This document shows, in pieces, positions 45,882 to 54,593 of a stretch of DNA of 64,000 nucleotides. The notes beneath the pieces were generated by a model, which saw nothing but the letters and a program-made list of their open reading frames with translations, was not told the DNA's origin and searched no databases. The stretch is from Tessaracoccus timonensis (GTDB lineage: Bacteria; Actinomycetota; Actinomycetes; Propionibacteriales; Propionibacteriaceae), in the NCBI RefSeq assembly GCF_900343145.1, contig NZ_LT996886.1, forward strand, positions 2,666,001-2,730,000, written 5' to 3'. How positions within the stretch are numbered: position 1 is the first letter of the stretch; every line of letters begins with the position of its first letter. The position numbers were made by a program, and so were the translations under genes.

Positions 45882-46914
45882 CTGTTTCCGGATCGACACC
45901 CTCCGGCACGTCCTCGGAGCCATCGATGCCGAGGTGAAGGCGGATACGACGCTCCAGTTCCTCGGCCACGTCGGGGTGTTCCTTCAGGTAGTTACGGGCG
46001 TTTTCCTTGCCTTGGCCAAGCTGATCGGATTCGTAGGTGAACCAAGCGCCAGCCTTACGCACGATGCCGGCGTCGACGCCCATGTCAAGCAGAGAGCCCT
46101 CGCGGGAGATGCCTTGGCCGTACATGATGTCGAATTCGGCCTGCTTGAACGGCGGAGCCACCTTGTTCTTGACCACCTTGACGCGGGTGCGGTTGCCCAC
46201 CATCTCGGTGCCATCTTTCAGCGTCTCGATGCGGCGAACGTCGAGGCGCACCGACGAATAGAACTTGAGCGCCCGGCCACCCGTGGTGGTTTCGGGGTTG
46301 CCGAACATGACACCGATCTTCTCGCGAAGCTGGTTGATGAAGATGGCTGTGGTGTGGGCGTTCTTGAGCGCGCCCGTCATTTTGCGCAGCGCCTGGCTCA
46401 TGAGGCGGGCCTGGAGACCGACGTGAGAATCGCCCATTTCGCCCTCGATTTCGGCGCGCGGGGTAAGGGCCGCCACCGAGTCGACGACGATGAGCGCCAG
46501 CGCGCCGGAACGCACGAGCGTGTCGGCAATCTCGAGTGCCTGCTCACCGTTATCTGGCTGGGACACGAGCAGCTCGTCGGTGTTCACCCCGAGTTTCTGC
46601 GCGTAGTCTGGATCAAGTGCATGCTCGGCGTCGATAAAGGCACAGATGCCGCCCTCCCGCTGTGCATTCGCGATGGCGTGCAGCGCCACGGTGGTTTTAC
46701 CGCTCGACTCGGGACCGTAGATCTCGACGATGCGCCCGCGGGGAAGCCCCCCGATACCGAGCGCGACATCGAGTGCCACGGACCCGGTGGGAATCACGTC
46801 GACGGGGAGCCGTGTTTCTGCGCCAAGGCGCATGACGGAGCCTTTGCCGTGGGTTTTCTCGATCTGGGCGAGTGCGTTTTGGAGCGCCTTCTCGCGATCT
46901 GCGACTGCTGCCAT
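45865..46914 (-). CDS. recA: Recombinase RecA
   Basis: Strand-exchange ATPase and LexA co-protease. The 349-residue length is typical. Walker A is [16 protein letters not shown], Walker B is [12 protein letters not shown], and L2 is in [20 protein letters not shown]. The acidic C-terminus is also normal. ATG at 46914 has AGAGGAAC about six bases upstream. An SOS box lies about 120 bp upstream, next to a TACGCT -10, leaving a roughly 105-nt leader with a perfect hairpin. Confidence 0.98.
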   Translation of the reverse strand: MAAVADREKALQNALAQIEKTHGKGSVMRLGAETRLPVDVIPTGSVALDVALGIGGLPRGRIVEIYGPESSGKTTVALHAIANAQREGGICAFIDAEHALDPDYAQKLGVNTDELLVSQPDNGEQALEIADTLVRSGALALIVVDSVAALTPRAEIEGEMGDSHVGLQARLMSQALRKMTGALKNAHTTAIFINQLREKIGVMFGNPETTTGGRALKFYSSVRLDVRRIETLKDGTEMVGNRTRVKVVKNKVAPPFKQAEFDIMYGQGISREGSLLDMGVDAGIVRKAGAWFTYESDQLGQGKENARNYLKEHPDVAEELERRIRLHLGIDGSEDVPEGVDPETGEVDF

Positions 46915-46963
46915 GGATGTTCCTCTTCTCAATTCAAAGACGGCGAAGCGTTACGTCCAACAC

Positions 46964-46985
46964 TTTGTCAGCGAGCACTGACAAA
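46964..46985 (-). promoter_or_regulatory. Perfect hairpin in the recA leader
   Basis: TTTGTCAG/CTGACAAA, 8-bp stem and 6-nt loop, about 50 nt before the recA ATG. It may stabilise the mRNA or pause RNA polymerase. Confidence 0.55.
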
Positions 46986-47032
46986 TTTGCAACGACGCGT
47001 TGACCTGTGGATAACTTTCTACACCTAGCGTA

Positions 47033-47048
47033 CCGAACATCTGTTCGA
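47033..47048. promoter_or_regulatory. SOS box of recA
   Basis: CCGAACATCTGTTCGA, one mismatch from TCGAAC-N4-GTTCGA. It directly abuts the minus-strand -10 TACGCT (47027-47032), so bound LexA would occlude RNA polymerase. Confidence 0.88.
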
Positions 47049-47078
47049 TTGCTTGCGCGACACGCGCTTTCCCACACA

Positions 47079-47273
47079 TCACCGTAACCGCTGAGGTAGC
47101 TCGAGTTGCTCCCACACCGCGAGCCAGATGCGCTTGCTGTCGATGCCGTCAGCGATGGCCTGCACGACCGTGCGGGAGTCCAGCTGCGCCAGCACCGTGT
47201 TCTCCGCCCACACGGGGGCGTAGTCGTGCCCCAGCACGTCATTCAACCTTGCCCACAACTCAACCTCACGCAC
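47079..47273 (-). CDS. DUF3046-family small protein
   Basis: A 64-residue soluble protein starting REVELWARLNDVLGHDYAPVW and ending VWEQLELPQRLR, the DUF3046 pattern. It is encoded just before recA in many actinobacteria, as Rv2738c is in M. tuberculosis; function unknown. The GTG start has no ribosome site, but TATACT ends 7 nt before it, so the mRNA is probably leaderless. It is divergent from the DeoR gene across 22 bp. Confidence 0.88.
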   Translation of the reverse strand: MREVELWARLNDVLGHDYAPVWAENTVLAQLDSRTVVQAIADGIDSKRIWLAVWEQLELPQRLR

Positions 47274-47280
47274 CCGGCCA

Positions 47281-47286
47281 AGTATA
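47281..47286 (-). promoter_or_regulatory. -10 hexamer for leaderless DUF3046 gene
   Basis: TATACT on the minus strand, 7 nt before the GTG at 47273; overlaps the opposite -10 by 4 bp. Confidence 0.7.
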
Positions 47287-47288
47287 TT
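47283..47288 (+). promoter_or_regulatory. -10 hexamer for leaderless DeoR gene
   Basis: TATATT on the plus strand, 7 nt before the ATG at 47296; shares bases 47283-47286 with the opposite -10. Confidence 0.7.
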
Positions 47289-47295
47289 TCACTGC

Positions 47296-48081
47296 ATGCA
47301 TGGTGGCTCGTCGAAGAAGCGCTCCGACCGCCTCGTCGCACTGCTCGATCTGGTGCACGATCGCGGGGCGGTGTCGCTCGTCGAGCTCGCCGAGCAGCTC
47401 GGGGCCTCCCCCGCCACAATCCGCCGCGACGTCGCGGCACTGGCATCTCAGGGACTCGTGGAGCGCACGCATGGGGGCGTGCGCCCAGTGGCGTCGGACG
47501 ATGGAGAGCTGCCGTTCCATCTCCGCGATACGCGTCAGGTGGAGGTGAAACGCGCCATCGGGCGCCGTGCGGCGCTGGAAATCCCGGCAGGGCGGCACGC
47601 CGTCGCGCTCACCGGCGGCAGCACGACGGCTGCGGTACTCCGGGAGCTGAGCGACCGAACAGATCTCACTATCATCACCAACTCGGTCAGCATCGGGCTC
47701 CAGGCCGCCGAGCTCAGCATGGAGAAAGTACTCATCGCAGGCGGTGTACTGCGCCCCAACTCGCTGGAATTGGGCGGCCCGCTCACTGAGTCCACGATGA
47801 ACCTCGTGCACATTGACACCGCCGTCGTCGGAGCCGACGGATGCACCGTCGAATATGGCCTCACCACGCACGACGACATCGAGGCCCGCACGAACCGTGC
47901 CATGGTGCAGCGTGCATCACGGGTGATCGCCACACTCGACTCGAGCAAAATCGGGCACGTTACGAAGGCACCGATTCTCGAGATGCGCAACGTCGATGTA
48001 CTCATCACCGACGACGGGGCGTCGATGAAAATGCTCCGCCGCTTCCGGGAGCTCGGCGTGGAAGTGATCGTCGTCGAGTAA
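47296..48081 (+). CDS. DeoR/GlpR-family transcriptional regulator
   Basis: A 261-residue sugar-responsive repressor. The N-terminal winged HTH reads LVELAEQLGASPATIRRDVAAL, then GLVERTHGGV, the DeoR signature. The C-terminal sugar-phosphate isomerase-like domain includes ALTGGSTTAAVLREL, TIITNSVSIGLQAA and VIATLDSSKIGHV. The target is unknown; the intracellular sugar genes at 41.5-44 kb are one candidate, without direct evidence. Its own promoter overlaps that of the DUF3046-recA operon. Confidence 0.92.
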   Translation: MHGGSSKKRSDRLVALLDLVHDRGAVSLVELAEQLGASPATIRRDVAALASQGLVERTHGGVRPVASDDGELPFHLRDTRQVEVKRAIGRRAALEIPAGRHAVALTGGSTTAAVLRELSDRTDLTIITNSVSIGLQAAELSMEKVLIAGGVLRPNSLELGGPLTESTMNLVHIDTAVVGADGCTVEYGLTTHDDIEARTNRAMVQRASRVIATLDSSKIGHVTKAPILEMRNVDVLITDDGASMKMLRRFRELGVEVIVVE

Positions 48082-48107
48082 CCCTGGGCAACACAGCCGA
48101 CGGTGCA

Positions 48108-48380
48108 TCAGGCCGCGATAGCGATACCTTCCTGCGCCATCTCGGCTGCATGCACTTTCAAAGTCACGAGGCTCAGTACCTCACTCAGCGGAACGTCCAT
48201 GGCCTTGCAGATAGAGGCCAGCACCTCGCTGGAGGCTTCCTTATGCCCCCGCTCGATTTCCGAAAGGTACCCCAGCGACACCACCGAGGCGGTGGAGACT
48301 TGCCGGAGCGTCATTCCTGCATCACCGCGAAGCTCACGCAGCGTCTGACCGATGATCTCCCGCAAGACAATGCCCTTCAT
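48108..48380 (-). CDS. clgR: XRE-family regulator, ClgR-like
   Basis: A 90-residue HTH protein: [20 protein letters not shown], then [20 protein letters not shown] and [16 protein letters not shown], which is the ClgR pattern. ClgR activates clp protease and stress genes in Streptomyces, Corynebacterium and Mycobacterium. Its position near pgsA and cinA also fits. It is about 20 residues shorter than mycobacterial ClgR. The last residues [15 protein letters not shown] end in two Ala, a terminus compatible with Clp-mediated turnover. Confidence 0.82.
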   Translation of the reverse strand: MKGIVLREIIGQTLRELRGDAGMTLRQVSTASVVSLGYLSEIERGHKEASSEVLASICKAMDVPLSEVLSLVTLKVHAAEMAQEGIAIAA

Positions 48381-48445
48381 AGTGACCTACCAAACTCGCA
48401 GGGCCGTCGCCTGCGTCTGGAGCTATAACGGTCAGGCTCAACGGA

Positions 48446-48922
48446 TTATTCCCGCCCGCTGACTTCGAGCAACAGCGCCAGCGTTGCGTCGACGGTGTCA
48501 CGGCGAATGGCGGCACGGTCGCCGTCGAATAGGTAGCGTTGCGCGAACGGTTCCAAGCCCGGCCCAGTGATGCCGATCCACACCGTGCCCACGGGCTGGC
48601 CGTCCTGCATCGTCGGCCCCGCAACTCCGGTCGTGGCGATGCCCCAATGCGCCTCGCAGCTTCGACGAGCCCCGTCGGCCATCTGCGCTGCCGTGCGCTC
48701 GTTGACGACACCGTGTTGCGAAATCCATGTGGAGTCCACCTGGGCGAGTGTGGCTTTGAGATCGCTCGCGTACGTGATGAGCCCACCGCGGTACACCGTC
48801 GACGCCCCGGGCACTGCGGTGAGCGTGGCGCCGAGCATTCCGCCGGTGAGCGATTCGCAGGTCGCGAGCGTCCAGCCGCGCCCGGCCAGGCGCGCAATCA
48901 GCATCGCGGCTGGATCTGCCAT
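48446..48922 (-). CDS. pncC: CinA C-terminal domain / nicotinamide-nucleotide amidase
   Basis: A 158-residue stand-alone CinA C-terminal protein, which in other bacteria deamidates NMN to nicotinate mononucleotide. The signature TCESLTGGMLGATLTAVPGA contains the catalytic Ser, and ATTGVAGPTMQDGQPVGTVW the second conserved loop. The N-terminal MoaB-like half of full CinA is absent, as in actinobacterial PncC. The ATG overlaps the pgsA stop by one base (TGATG). Confidence 0.9.
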   Translation of the reverse strand: MADPAAMLIARLAGRGWTLATCESLTGGMLGATLTAVPGASTVYRGGLITYASDLKATLAQVDSTWISQHGVVNERTAAQMADGARRSCEAHWGIATTGVAGPTMQDGQPVGTVWIGITGPGLEPFAQRYLFDGDRAAIRRDTVDATLALLLEVSGRE

Positions 48923-49614
48923 CAGTCTTCCGGGGCCGCCCGACGCGGCGCGACGGGTTCCCCCTCCTCAGCGGGCTGTTCCTCAGCGGGATTTTCCTCA
49001 GCAGGCTGCTCCTCACGCGTGGCAGTCCAAGCTGCGCGAAGGTAGTCGAAACCGGTGATCACGGTGAGGATGAGCGCGGCCCACATGAGCACCCAGCCCA
49101 CCACCTGCAGCCAGCCGGGCAGGTGGTGCAGGTTGAGTAAAAACAGCAGCAGCGCGGCGGTCTGCGTAACGGTCTTCGTCTTGCCGCCCTTGTTCGCCGC
49201 CATGATGATGCCGCGCTTCTTCAACCGGCTGCGCAGCAGCGTGATGCCCCACTCGCGAATCAGAATGATGATGGTGAAGAACCACGGCAGCTCAGGTTGC
49301 CCGTCACTGTGCGTCAGGATGCTGAGCGAAATGAAGGCCGCACCGGTGAGCGCCTTGTCCGCAATCGGATCCCACAGCTTCCCAAAGTCGGTGATGAGAT
49401 TGTATTTCCGCGCGATCGTCCCGTCGAGGAAGTCGGTGATCATCGCGACGGCGAACACGGCCGTCGCGGCGATGCGCATGGCGGTGCTCGCGGGGTTGAG
49501 GAACAGCAGCACCACCATCACTGGTACGAGGATGATGCGGACGACGGTGAGCACGTTGGGGACGTTCCAGTTGCTCACCGGCGTCTCTGCCCTAGCGGCT
49601 TTGTGCTCGGTCAT
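48922..49614 (-). CDS. pgsA: CDP-alcohol phosphatidyltransferase PgsA
   Basis: Integral membrane enzyme making phosphatidylglycerophosphate, or a related lipid, from CDP-diacylglycerol. The 230-residue product has about five helices. The signature D-G-x2-A-R-x8-G-x3-D-x3-D is present as DGTIARKYNLITDFGKLWDPIAD, given here as one motif spanning about residues 65-87. The C-terminal tail is an acidic Glu/Pro/Ala repeat (EEQPAEENPAEEQPAEEGEP). The ATG overlaps the rimO stop (ATGA). Confidence 0.9.
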   Translation of the reverse strand: MTEHKAARAETPVSNWNVPNVLTVVRIILVPVMVVLLFLNPASTAMRIAATAVFAVAMITDFLDGTIARKYNLITDFGKLWDPIADKALTGAAFISLSILTHSDGQPELPWFFTIIILIREWGITLLRSRLKKRGIIMAANKGGKTKTVTQTAALLLFLLNLHHLPGWLQVVGWVLMWAALILTVITGFDYLRAAWTATREEQPAEENPAEEQPAEEGEPVAPRRAAPED

Positions 49615-50993
49615 GACGCCTCCGCGATGAGATCAATGCCTTCAGCGTCGACGGCTACTGCGTCGACGAAGGTACCCACAGGATACTCGCCGTCGAGGAT
49701 GACGACGCCGTCGGTCTCTGGGCCCTGGTGTTCGGCGCGCCCAACCGCTTGCCCGTCCTCGTTCGATTCCACCAGAACGCGCAGCGGCTCACCGATGCGT
49801 TCCGTCGCCCGATGTTCGGACACCTCGAGGGCGACGTCGGCGAGCATCGCGCGTCGCTGTTCGATGGTTTGTTCGTCGAGATGTCCGTCGAGGGTCGCGC
49901 CCTCCGTGCCTTCTTCGTCGGAGTAGCCGAACACGCCCATGACGTCGAGTTCTGCATCGATGATGAACTGTTTGAGCAGTTCGACGTCGGCCTCAGTCTC
50001 GCCAGGGAACCCGGCGATGCAGTTGGAGCGGATGCCCGCCTGCGGCGCGTAGTGACGGATCTGCTCGATGAGTGCGAGGAAGCTGTCGGGGTCGCCGAAT
50101 CGTCGCATCCTGCGCAGTAACCCCGGCGCCGCGTGCTGGAAACTCAAGTCGAAGTAGGGCACCACCTTGTCGGTGTGCAGCAGGGCGTGCAGCATCGACG
50201 GGCGAATCTCCGCTGGCTGCAGATAGCTGACGCGGATCCATTCGAGCCCATCGACCGTTGAGAGGTCGGCCACGAGGGTCTCGAGGCGCTCGTCGGCGCC
50301 GAGGTCTTTGCCGTAGCTGGAGGTGTTTTCGCTCACCAGGAACACTTCTTTGACGCCTTGTTCGACGAGCCACCTCGCCTCGGCGATGATCTCCTCGCTG
50401 GGGCGCGACAGGTACGAGCCGCGGAAGCTCGGAATCGCGCAGAACGCACAGCGACGGTCGCAGCCCGAGGCGATCTTCAGGCTCGACCACGGCGCATCCG
50501 AGAGTCGCCGACGGTGGGTCAGCCACGCATGACCCGGCACAGCCAAGTCGCGGGCCGCGACCGGTCGGGCAGCCGGAGCCAGTGGCAGCAGCTTGCGGCG
50601 GTCCCTGGGCACATGCGAGGCCGGGCGTTCGCCGTCGAGGATGGAGCGTAGGCGGTCGGCGATGTCGGTGTAGGAATCGAAGCCCAGCACCGCGTCGGCC
50701 TCGGGCAGTTCCTTGGCCAACTCGACGCCGTAGCGCTCCGCCATGCAGCCCACAGCCACGACGGATTTCACGGTGCCGTCGTGTTTCATATCGGACGCGG
50801 CGAGCAGCGTGTCGATCGAGTCTTTCTTCGCTTGTTCGACGAAGCCGCAGGTGTTGACGACGACGGTCTCAGCCGACGCGGGGTCGTCGACGAGCTCGAA
50901 GCCCTCTGCTTCGAGACGGGCGGCGAGCTCCTCGGAGTCAACGTCGTTGCGGGCGCATCCGAGGGATGCGATGTGAACAGAGTGCATGGTCAT
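49611..50993 (-). CDS. rimO: Ribosomal protein S12 methylthiotransferase RimO
   Basis: Radical-SAM enzyme modifying Asp of ribosomal protein S12. The 460-residue product has MTTase-domain cysteines in SLGCARNDVDSE and VNTCGFVEQAKKDS, the radical-SAM triad in CDRRCAFCAIPSFRG, and a C-terminal TRAM domain. The phrase GCARNDVDSE and the FVEQAK motif distinguish RimO from MiaB. Two near ATGs (50993, 50987) are possible starts. It is 13 bp from the ftsK stop. Confidence 0.94.
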   Translation of the reverse strand: MTMHSVHIASLGCARNDVDSEELAARLEAEGFELVDDPASAETVVVNTCGFVEQAKKDSIDTLLAASDMKHDGTVKSVVAVGCMAERYGVELAKELPEADAVLGFDSYTDIADRLRSILDGERPASHVPRDRRKLLPLAPAARPVAARDLAVPGHAWLTHRRRLSDAPWSSLKIASGCDRRCAFCAIPSFRGSYLSRPSEEIIAEARWLVEQGVKEVFLVSENTSSYGKDLGADERLETLVADLSTVDGLEWIRVSYLQPAEIRPSMLHALLHTDKVVPYFDLSFQHAAPGLLRRMRRFGDPDSFLALIEQIRHYAPQAGIRSNCIAGFPGETEADVELLKQFIIDAELDVMGVFGYSDEEGTEGATLDGHLDEQTIEQRRAMLADVALEVSEHRATERIGEPLRVLVESNEDGQAVGRAEHQGPETDGVVILDGEYPVGTFVDAVAVDAEGIDLIAEAS

Positions 50994-51005
50994 GACCAGC
51001 TCAGT

Positions 51006-53573
51006 CTATCCCTCGGCGAGATTGGCGAGCACCTCGTCGAGGTCGTCTGGTTTGACGAGCACTTCGCGCGCCTTCGAGCCTTCCGACGGTCCGACGACGC
51101 CCCGTGACTCGAGAATGTCCATGAGCCGCCCAGCCTTGGCAAAGCCGACGCGCAGCTTGCGCTGCAGCATCGACGTCGAACCGAGCTGCAGTTCGACGAC
51201 GAGCCGGCAGGCGTCCAGCACGAGCTCGAGGTCGTCGCCGATGTCGTCGACCACCTTCTTCTCGGTGGCTGCCCCAGCGGTCACGTCCTCGCGGTACTCG
51301 GGCTGCAGCTGCTGGCTGATGTGGGAGACGACCTCGCGGATCTCTGACTCGTTCACCCACGCGCCCTGCACACGAATGGGCTTGCCAGCCCCCATCGGGA
51401 GGAAGAGGCCGTCGCCCTTGCCGACGAGTTTCTCCGCGCCCGGCTGGTCCAAGATGACGCGTGAATCGGTCATCGAGGACGTGGCGAATGCGAGGCGCGA
51501 GGGAACGTTGGCCTTGATGAGGCCGGTGACGACATCGGTCGAGGGGCGCTGCGTCGCAAGCACTAGGTGGATGCCTGCGGCGCGGGCGAGCTGCGTGATG
51601 CGCACGACGGAGTCCTCCACCTCGCGCGCGGCCACCATCATGAGGTCGGCGAGCTCGTCAACCACCACGAGCAGGTAGGGGTACGGTTCGAGTTTCCGTT
51701 CAGAACCCTCGGGTACCTTCACCTGGCCGGCACGCACGGCCTTGTTGAAATCGTCGACGTGACGGAACCCAAAGTTCGCCAGGTCGTCGTAGCGCATATC
51801 CATCTCCCGCACCACCCATGCGAGCGCTTCGGATGCCTTCTTCGGGTTGGTGATGATGGGCGTAATGAGGTGCGGAATGCCCTCGTACTGGTTGAGCTCC
51901 ACTCGCTTCGGATCAACGAGGATGAGGCGCACCTCGTCGGGAGTGGCGCGCATCATGATCGACGTGATGAGCGAGTTGATGAAGCTCGATTTACCGGATC
52001 CGGTGGCACCGGCCACGAGCAGGTGCGGCATCTTCGCCATGTTTGCGACGACGAATCCGCCGTCGACGTTCTTGCCCAGGCCGACGGTGAGGGGATGATG
52101 GTCGCCTTGCGCCTTGGGCGAGCGGAGCACGTCGCCGAGCGAGACCACTTCCTTGTCGACGTTGGGGATCTCGATGCCAATGGCGGATTTGCCGGGGATA
52201 GGTGTGAGGATGCGCAGCTCGTTGGAGCCGACGGCGTAGGCAATGTTGTCTTGCAGGCCGGTGATCTTGGAGACCTTCACGGCGGCGCCCAGCTCGATCT
52301 CGTAGCGGGTAACCGTCGGGCCACGGGTGTAGCCGGTGACGGTAGCATCCACTTCGAACTCGTTAAGCACGTGGGTGAGCTGGCGCACGATCCTGTCGCT
52401 GGCTTCGGTACGTGCCTTCGGTTTCGAACCGGGCGCGAGCAGCGATTGCTCGGGCAGGTGGTACACCACGTCGCCCGAGAGCATCAGCTGCTCACCGCGC
52501 GGAGGTTCGACGGCGCTCGGCGCCGGCACTGACTCGACCTGCCCCACCTGCACGCCCGCCATGGGGTCGGGCTGGCGCTTGCCCGCCGTAACGGGCTTCG
52601 ACGGCGCCTCGTCGGTGTAGGCGGGCTGAATGCGTGTGGCGGGAGGCTTGTCGTCGACGCGCGGGGTGATCTGCGTCTCAGCCTCAAAGTCGTAGACGTC
52701 GTCGAATACCTCCGGGTCGTCCACTTCGTCTTCCAGCAACGGCGTGTCGTAGGGCTTGTCGACGCCGTACTCCAGCTTGTCGTTCGCTTCCCGCTGGCGG
52801 CGCTGTTCGTCGCGTTTTGCCTTGCGCTCTTGACGGTGGGCGATCTCCTCGTCGGAGCCTTCGACGAGAGTCGCGAACACGGCGCGCACGCCGTCGATGA
52901 TCTCGACGAGGGGGCGCCCGATGATGATGAGCGCGGCGAACAGGGTGACGAGTATGAGTATTGGCACCGCTACCCAGGCCGTCATGAGGTCAACGAGCAG
53001 CGACGATGAGAGGAAGCCGAGGATTCCGCCGGCATCGCGCAACGCGTCCATGTTGTCGGGGCGCGGCAGCCCCTTGGAGATGTTGAGCAGGCCCAGCACA
53101 CCAAAGATGAGCAGTATCCACCCCAAACCAAGCCGGGGTGCGCGGTCCACGTCGCGCGGGTTGCGCAGCACACTCCAGGAGGCGTAGAGCAGCACCGCAG
53201 GCACGGCAATCGCCAGGGAGCCGAACACCGTCGTGAGTCCGATGGATAGCCAGTGCGACACTCCTGGCAGCGAGAACCACACGCCTCCCATCGCGACGAT
53301 GGCAAGGGCAAGCAGGAACAGGCCGAGGCCGTCGCGACGGAGTTTCGGGTCGATGTCTTTCGCAGAGCCGCCGATGGAGCGGGCGAGCCAACCGAGGCCG
53401 CTCGCGAGCGCCCCGAAGGTTGTGCCGATGCCTTTAAGTATCGCAGTGCCCACACCGGGGCCTTGGCTTGCCTTGGGTGTGGGTGCCTTGGTGCGCGTCG
53501 AGGAACGAGTCGAACCCTTCGAGGACTTCGACTTGGAGCCGCTCCGCGACGAGGAAGAAACGCGGGACGCCAT
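51006..53573 (-). CDS. ftsK: DNA translocase FtsK
   Basis: Hexameric septal DNA pump. The 855-residue product has a Ser/Lys-rich N-terminus (about 1-35), four membrane helices (about 80-250), and an acidic Pro-rich linker (about 250-380). The motor follows, with Walker A GATGSGKSSFINSLI near residue 527 and Walker B LLVVVDELADLMM. The C-terminal gamma winged helix (about 795-855; STSMLQRKLRVGFAKAGRLM) reads polar DNA sites. The short linker is normal in actinobacteria. Confidence 0.95.
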   Translation of the reverse strand: MASRVSSSSRSGSKSKSSKGSTRSSTRTKAPTPKASQGPGVGTAILKGIGTTFGALASGLGWLARSIGGSAKDIDPKLRRDGLGLFLLALAIVAMGGVWFSLPGVSHWLSIGLTTVFGSLAIAVPAVLLYASWSVLRNPRDVDRAPRLGLGWILLIFGVLGLLNISKGLPRPDNMDALRDAGGILGFLSSSLLVDLMTAWVAVPILILVTLFAALIIIGRPLVEIIDGVRAVFATLVEGSDEEIAHRQERKAKRDEQRRQREANDKLEYGVDKPYDTPLLEDEVDDPEVFDDVYDFEAETQITPRVDDKPPATRIQPAYTDEAPSKPVTAGKRQPDPMAGVQVGQVESVPAPSAVEPPRGEQLMLSGDVVYHLPEQSLLAPGSKPKARTEASDRIVRQLTHVLNEFEVDATVTGYTRGPTVTRYEIELGAAVKVSKITGLQDNIAYAVGSNELRILTPIPGKSAIGIEIPNVDKEVVSLGDVLRSPKAQGDHHPLTVGLGKNVDGGFVVANMAKMPHLLVAGATGSGKSSFINSLITSIMMRATPDEVRLILVDPKRVELNQYEGIPHLITPIITNPKKASEALAWVVREMDMRYDDLANFGFRHVDDFNKAVRAGQVKVPEGSERKLEPYPYLLVVVDELADLMMVAAREVEDSVVRITQLARAAGIHLVLATQRPSTDVVTGLIKANVPSRLAFATSSMTDSRVILDQPGAEKLVGKGDGLFLPMGAGKPIRVQGAWVNESEIREVVSHISQQLQPEYREDVTAGAATEKKVVDDIGDDLELVLDACRLVVELQLGSTSMLQRKLRVGFAKAGRLMDILESRGVVGPSEGSKAREVLVKPDDLDEVLANLAEG

Positions 53574-53672
53574 GGGCCCAACTTTAGAGGCAGGTTCGCA
53601 GGTGGCTAGGTTCCCACGCCCGGGGCATCCCCTTTTCCCGTCAATTGCGCGCCGCCTGCGAGGGCGCCGGCA

Positions 53673-54593
53673 TCAGGCGAAGTGGTTCCAGCCGCTGAAC
53701 TCCGAGGGCGATCCGTCCACGGTGACCCCCTCGCCAGACGTCACGCGGCCGATGATCCGCCACTCGTCGGGCACATGACTGGCGTCGGGGAAGGTCGCCA
53801 CGAGCGCGTAGTCCTCTCCCCCACCGAGCACGAAGGTGAGCGGGTCTTTCCCCGTCGCTGCGCCCACGCGGGTCATGGGGTCGGTGACCTCGAGCGCCTC
53901 AGTGTCGACGTCGATGGCCACGCCGGAGCTAGTAGCGATATGGCCGAGGTCTTGCATCAGCCCGTCGGAGACATCCATCATGGCGGTGGCACCCGCAGCA
54001 GAGGCGATGATGCCCTGCCCATAGGCCACCTCGGGTTGCAGCGCGAGACGCACCACGTCCTTGGGCGAACGGAAGCCGCGCGACAAGGCCGCATGACCAG
54101 CCGCAGCCCAGCCGAGCTTGCCGAATGTGGCGACGACATCCCCTGGTTTCGCGCCCGAACGCGTCACGGCTTCGCGCGGCCCGAGGTCGCCAATGGCTGT
54201 GACGGAGCAGACGATGAGGTCGGAGCGGGAGAGGTCGCCGCCGACGAGCGAGACGCCGGCGAGCTCGCACTCGGCGCGCACGCCGTCGGCAAAGCTCTGG
54301 AGCCAGGCCTCGTCCAGGTCTTGAGGAAACGCCAGCGCGACGACGACCGCCACCGGCAGCGCTCCCATGGCCTCGATGTCCGAAACGTTGACCGCGACAG
54401 CCTTCCGACCCACCTGCTCGGGGGTGCTCCAGGCGCGCTTGAAATGCACGTTCTCAACGAGGATGTCCGTGCTGACGACGGCGTTTCCATCAACGCGTAG
54501 GGCTGCCGCGTCGTCGCCGGGCCCGAGCACGACGTGCTCGTTGGTGGGGAGATCGCGGGTGAGGTTCGCGATGAGCTCGAACTCGTCGTTCAT
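53673..54593 (-). CDS. thiL: Thiamine-monophosphate kinase ThiL
   Basis: Makes thiamine diphosphate, the active coenzyme. The 306-residue product has the PurM/ThiL pattern: GPGDDAAALRVDGNAVVSTD, then VSDIEAMGALP, and SLVGGDLSRSDLIVCSVTAIG. MMDVSDGLMQDLGHIA and FVLGGGEDYALVATF complete it. The ATG at 54593 overlaps the ddl stop (ATGA), with AAAGGTGG upstream; a longer frame upstream is only a shadow of ddl. Confidence 0.93.
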   Translation of the reverse strand: MNDEFELIANLTRDLPTNEHVVLGPGDDAAALRVDGNAVVSTDILVENVHFKRAWSTPEQVGRKAVAVNVSDIEAMGALPVAVVVALAFPQDLDEAWLQSFADGVRAECELAGVSLVGGDLSRSDLIVCSVTAIGDLGPREAVTRSGAKPGDVVATFGKLGWAAAGHAALSRGFRSPKDVVRLALQPEVAYGQGIIASAAGATAMMDVSDGLMQDLGHIATSSGVAIDVDTEALEVTDPMTRVGAATGKDPLTFVLGGGEDYALVATFPDASHVPDEWRIIGRVTSGEGVTVDGSPSEFSGWNHFA

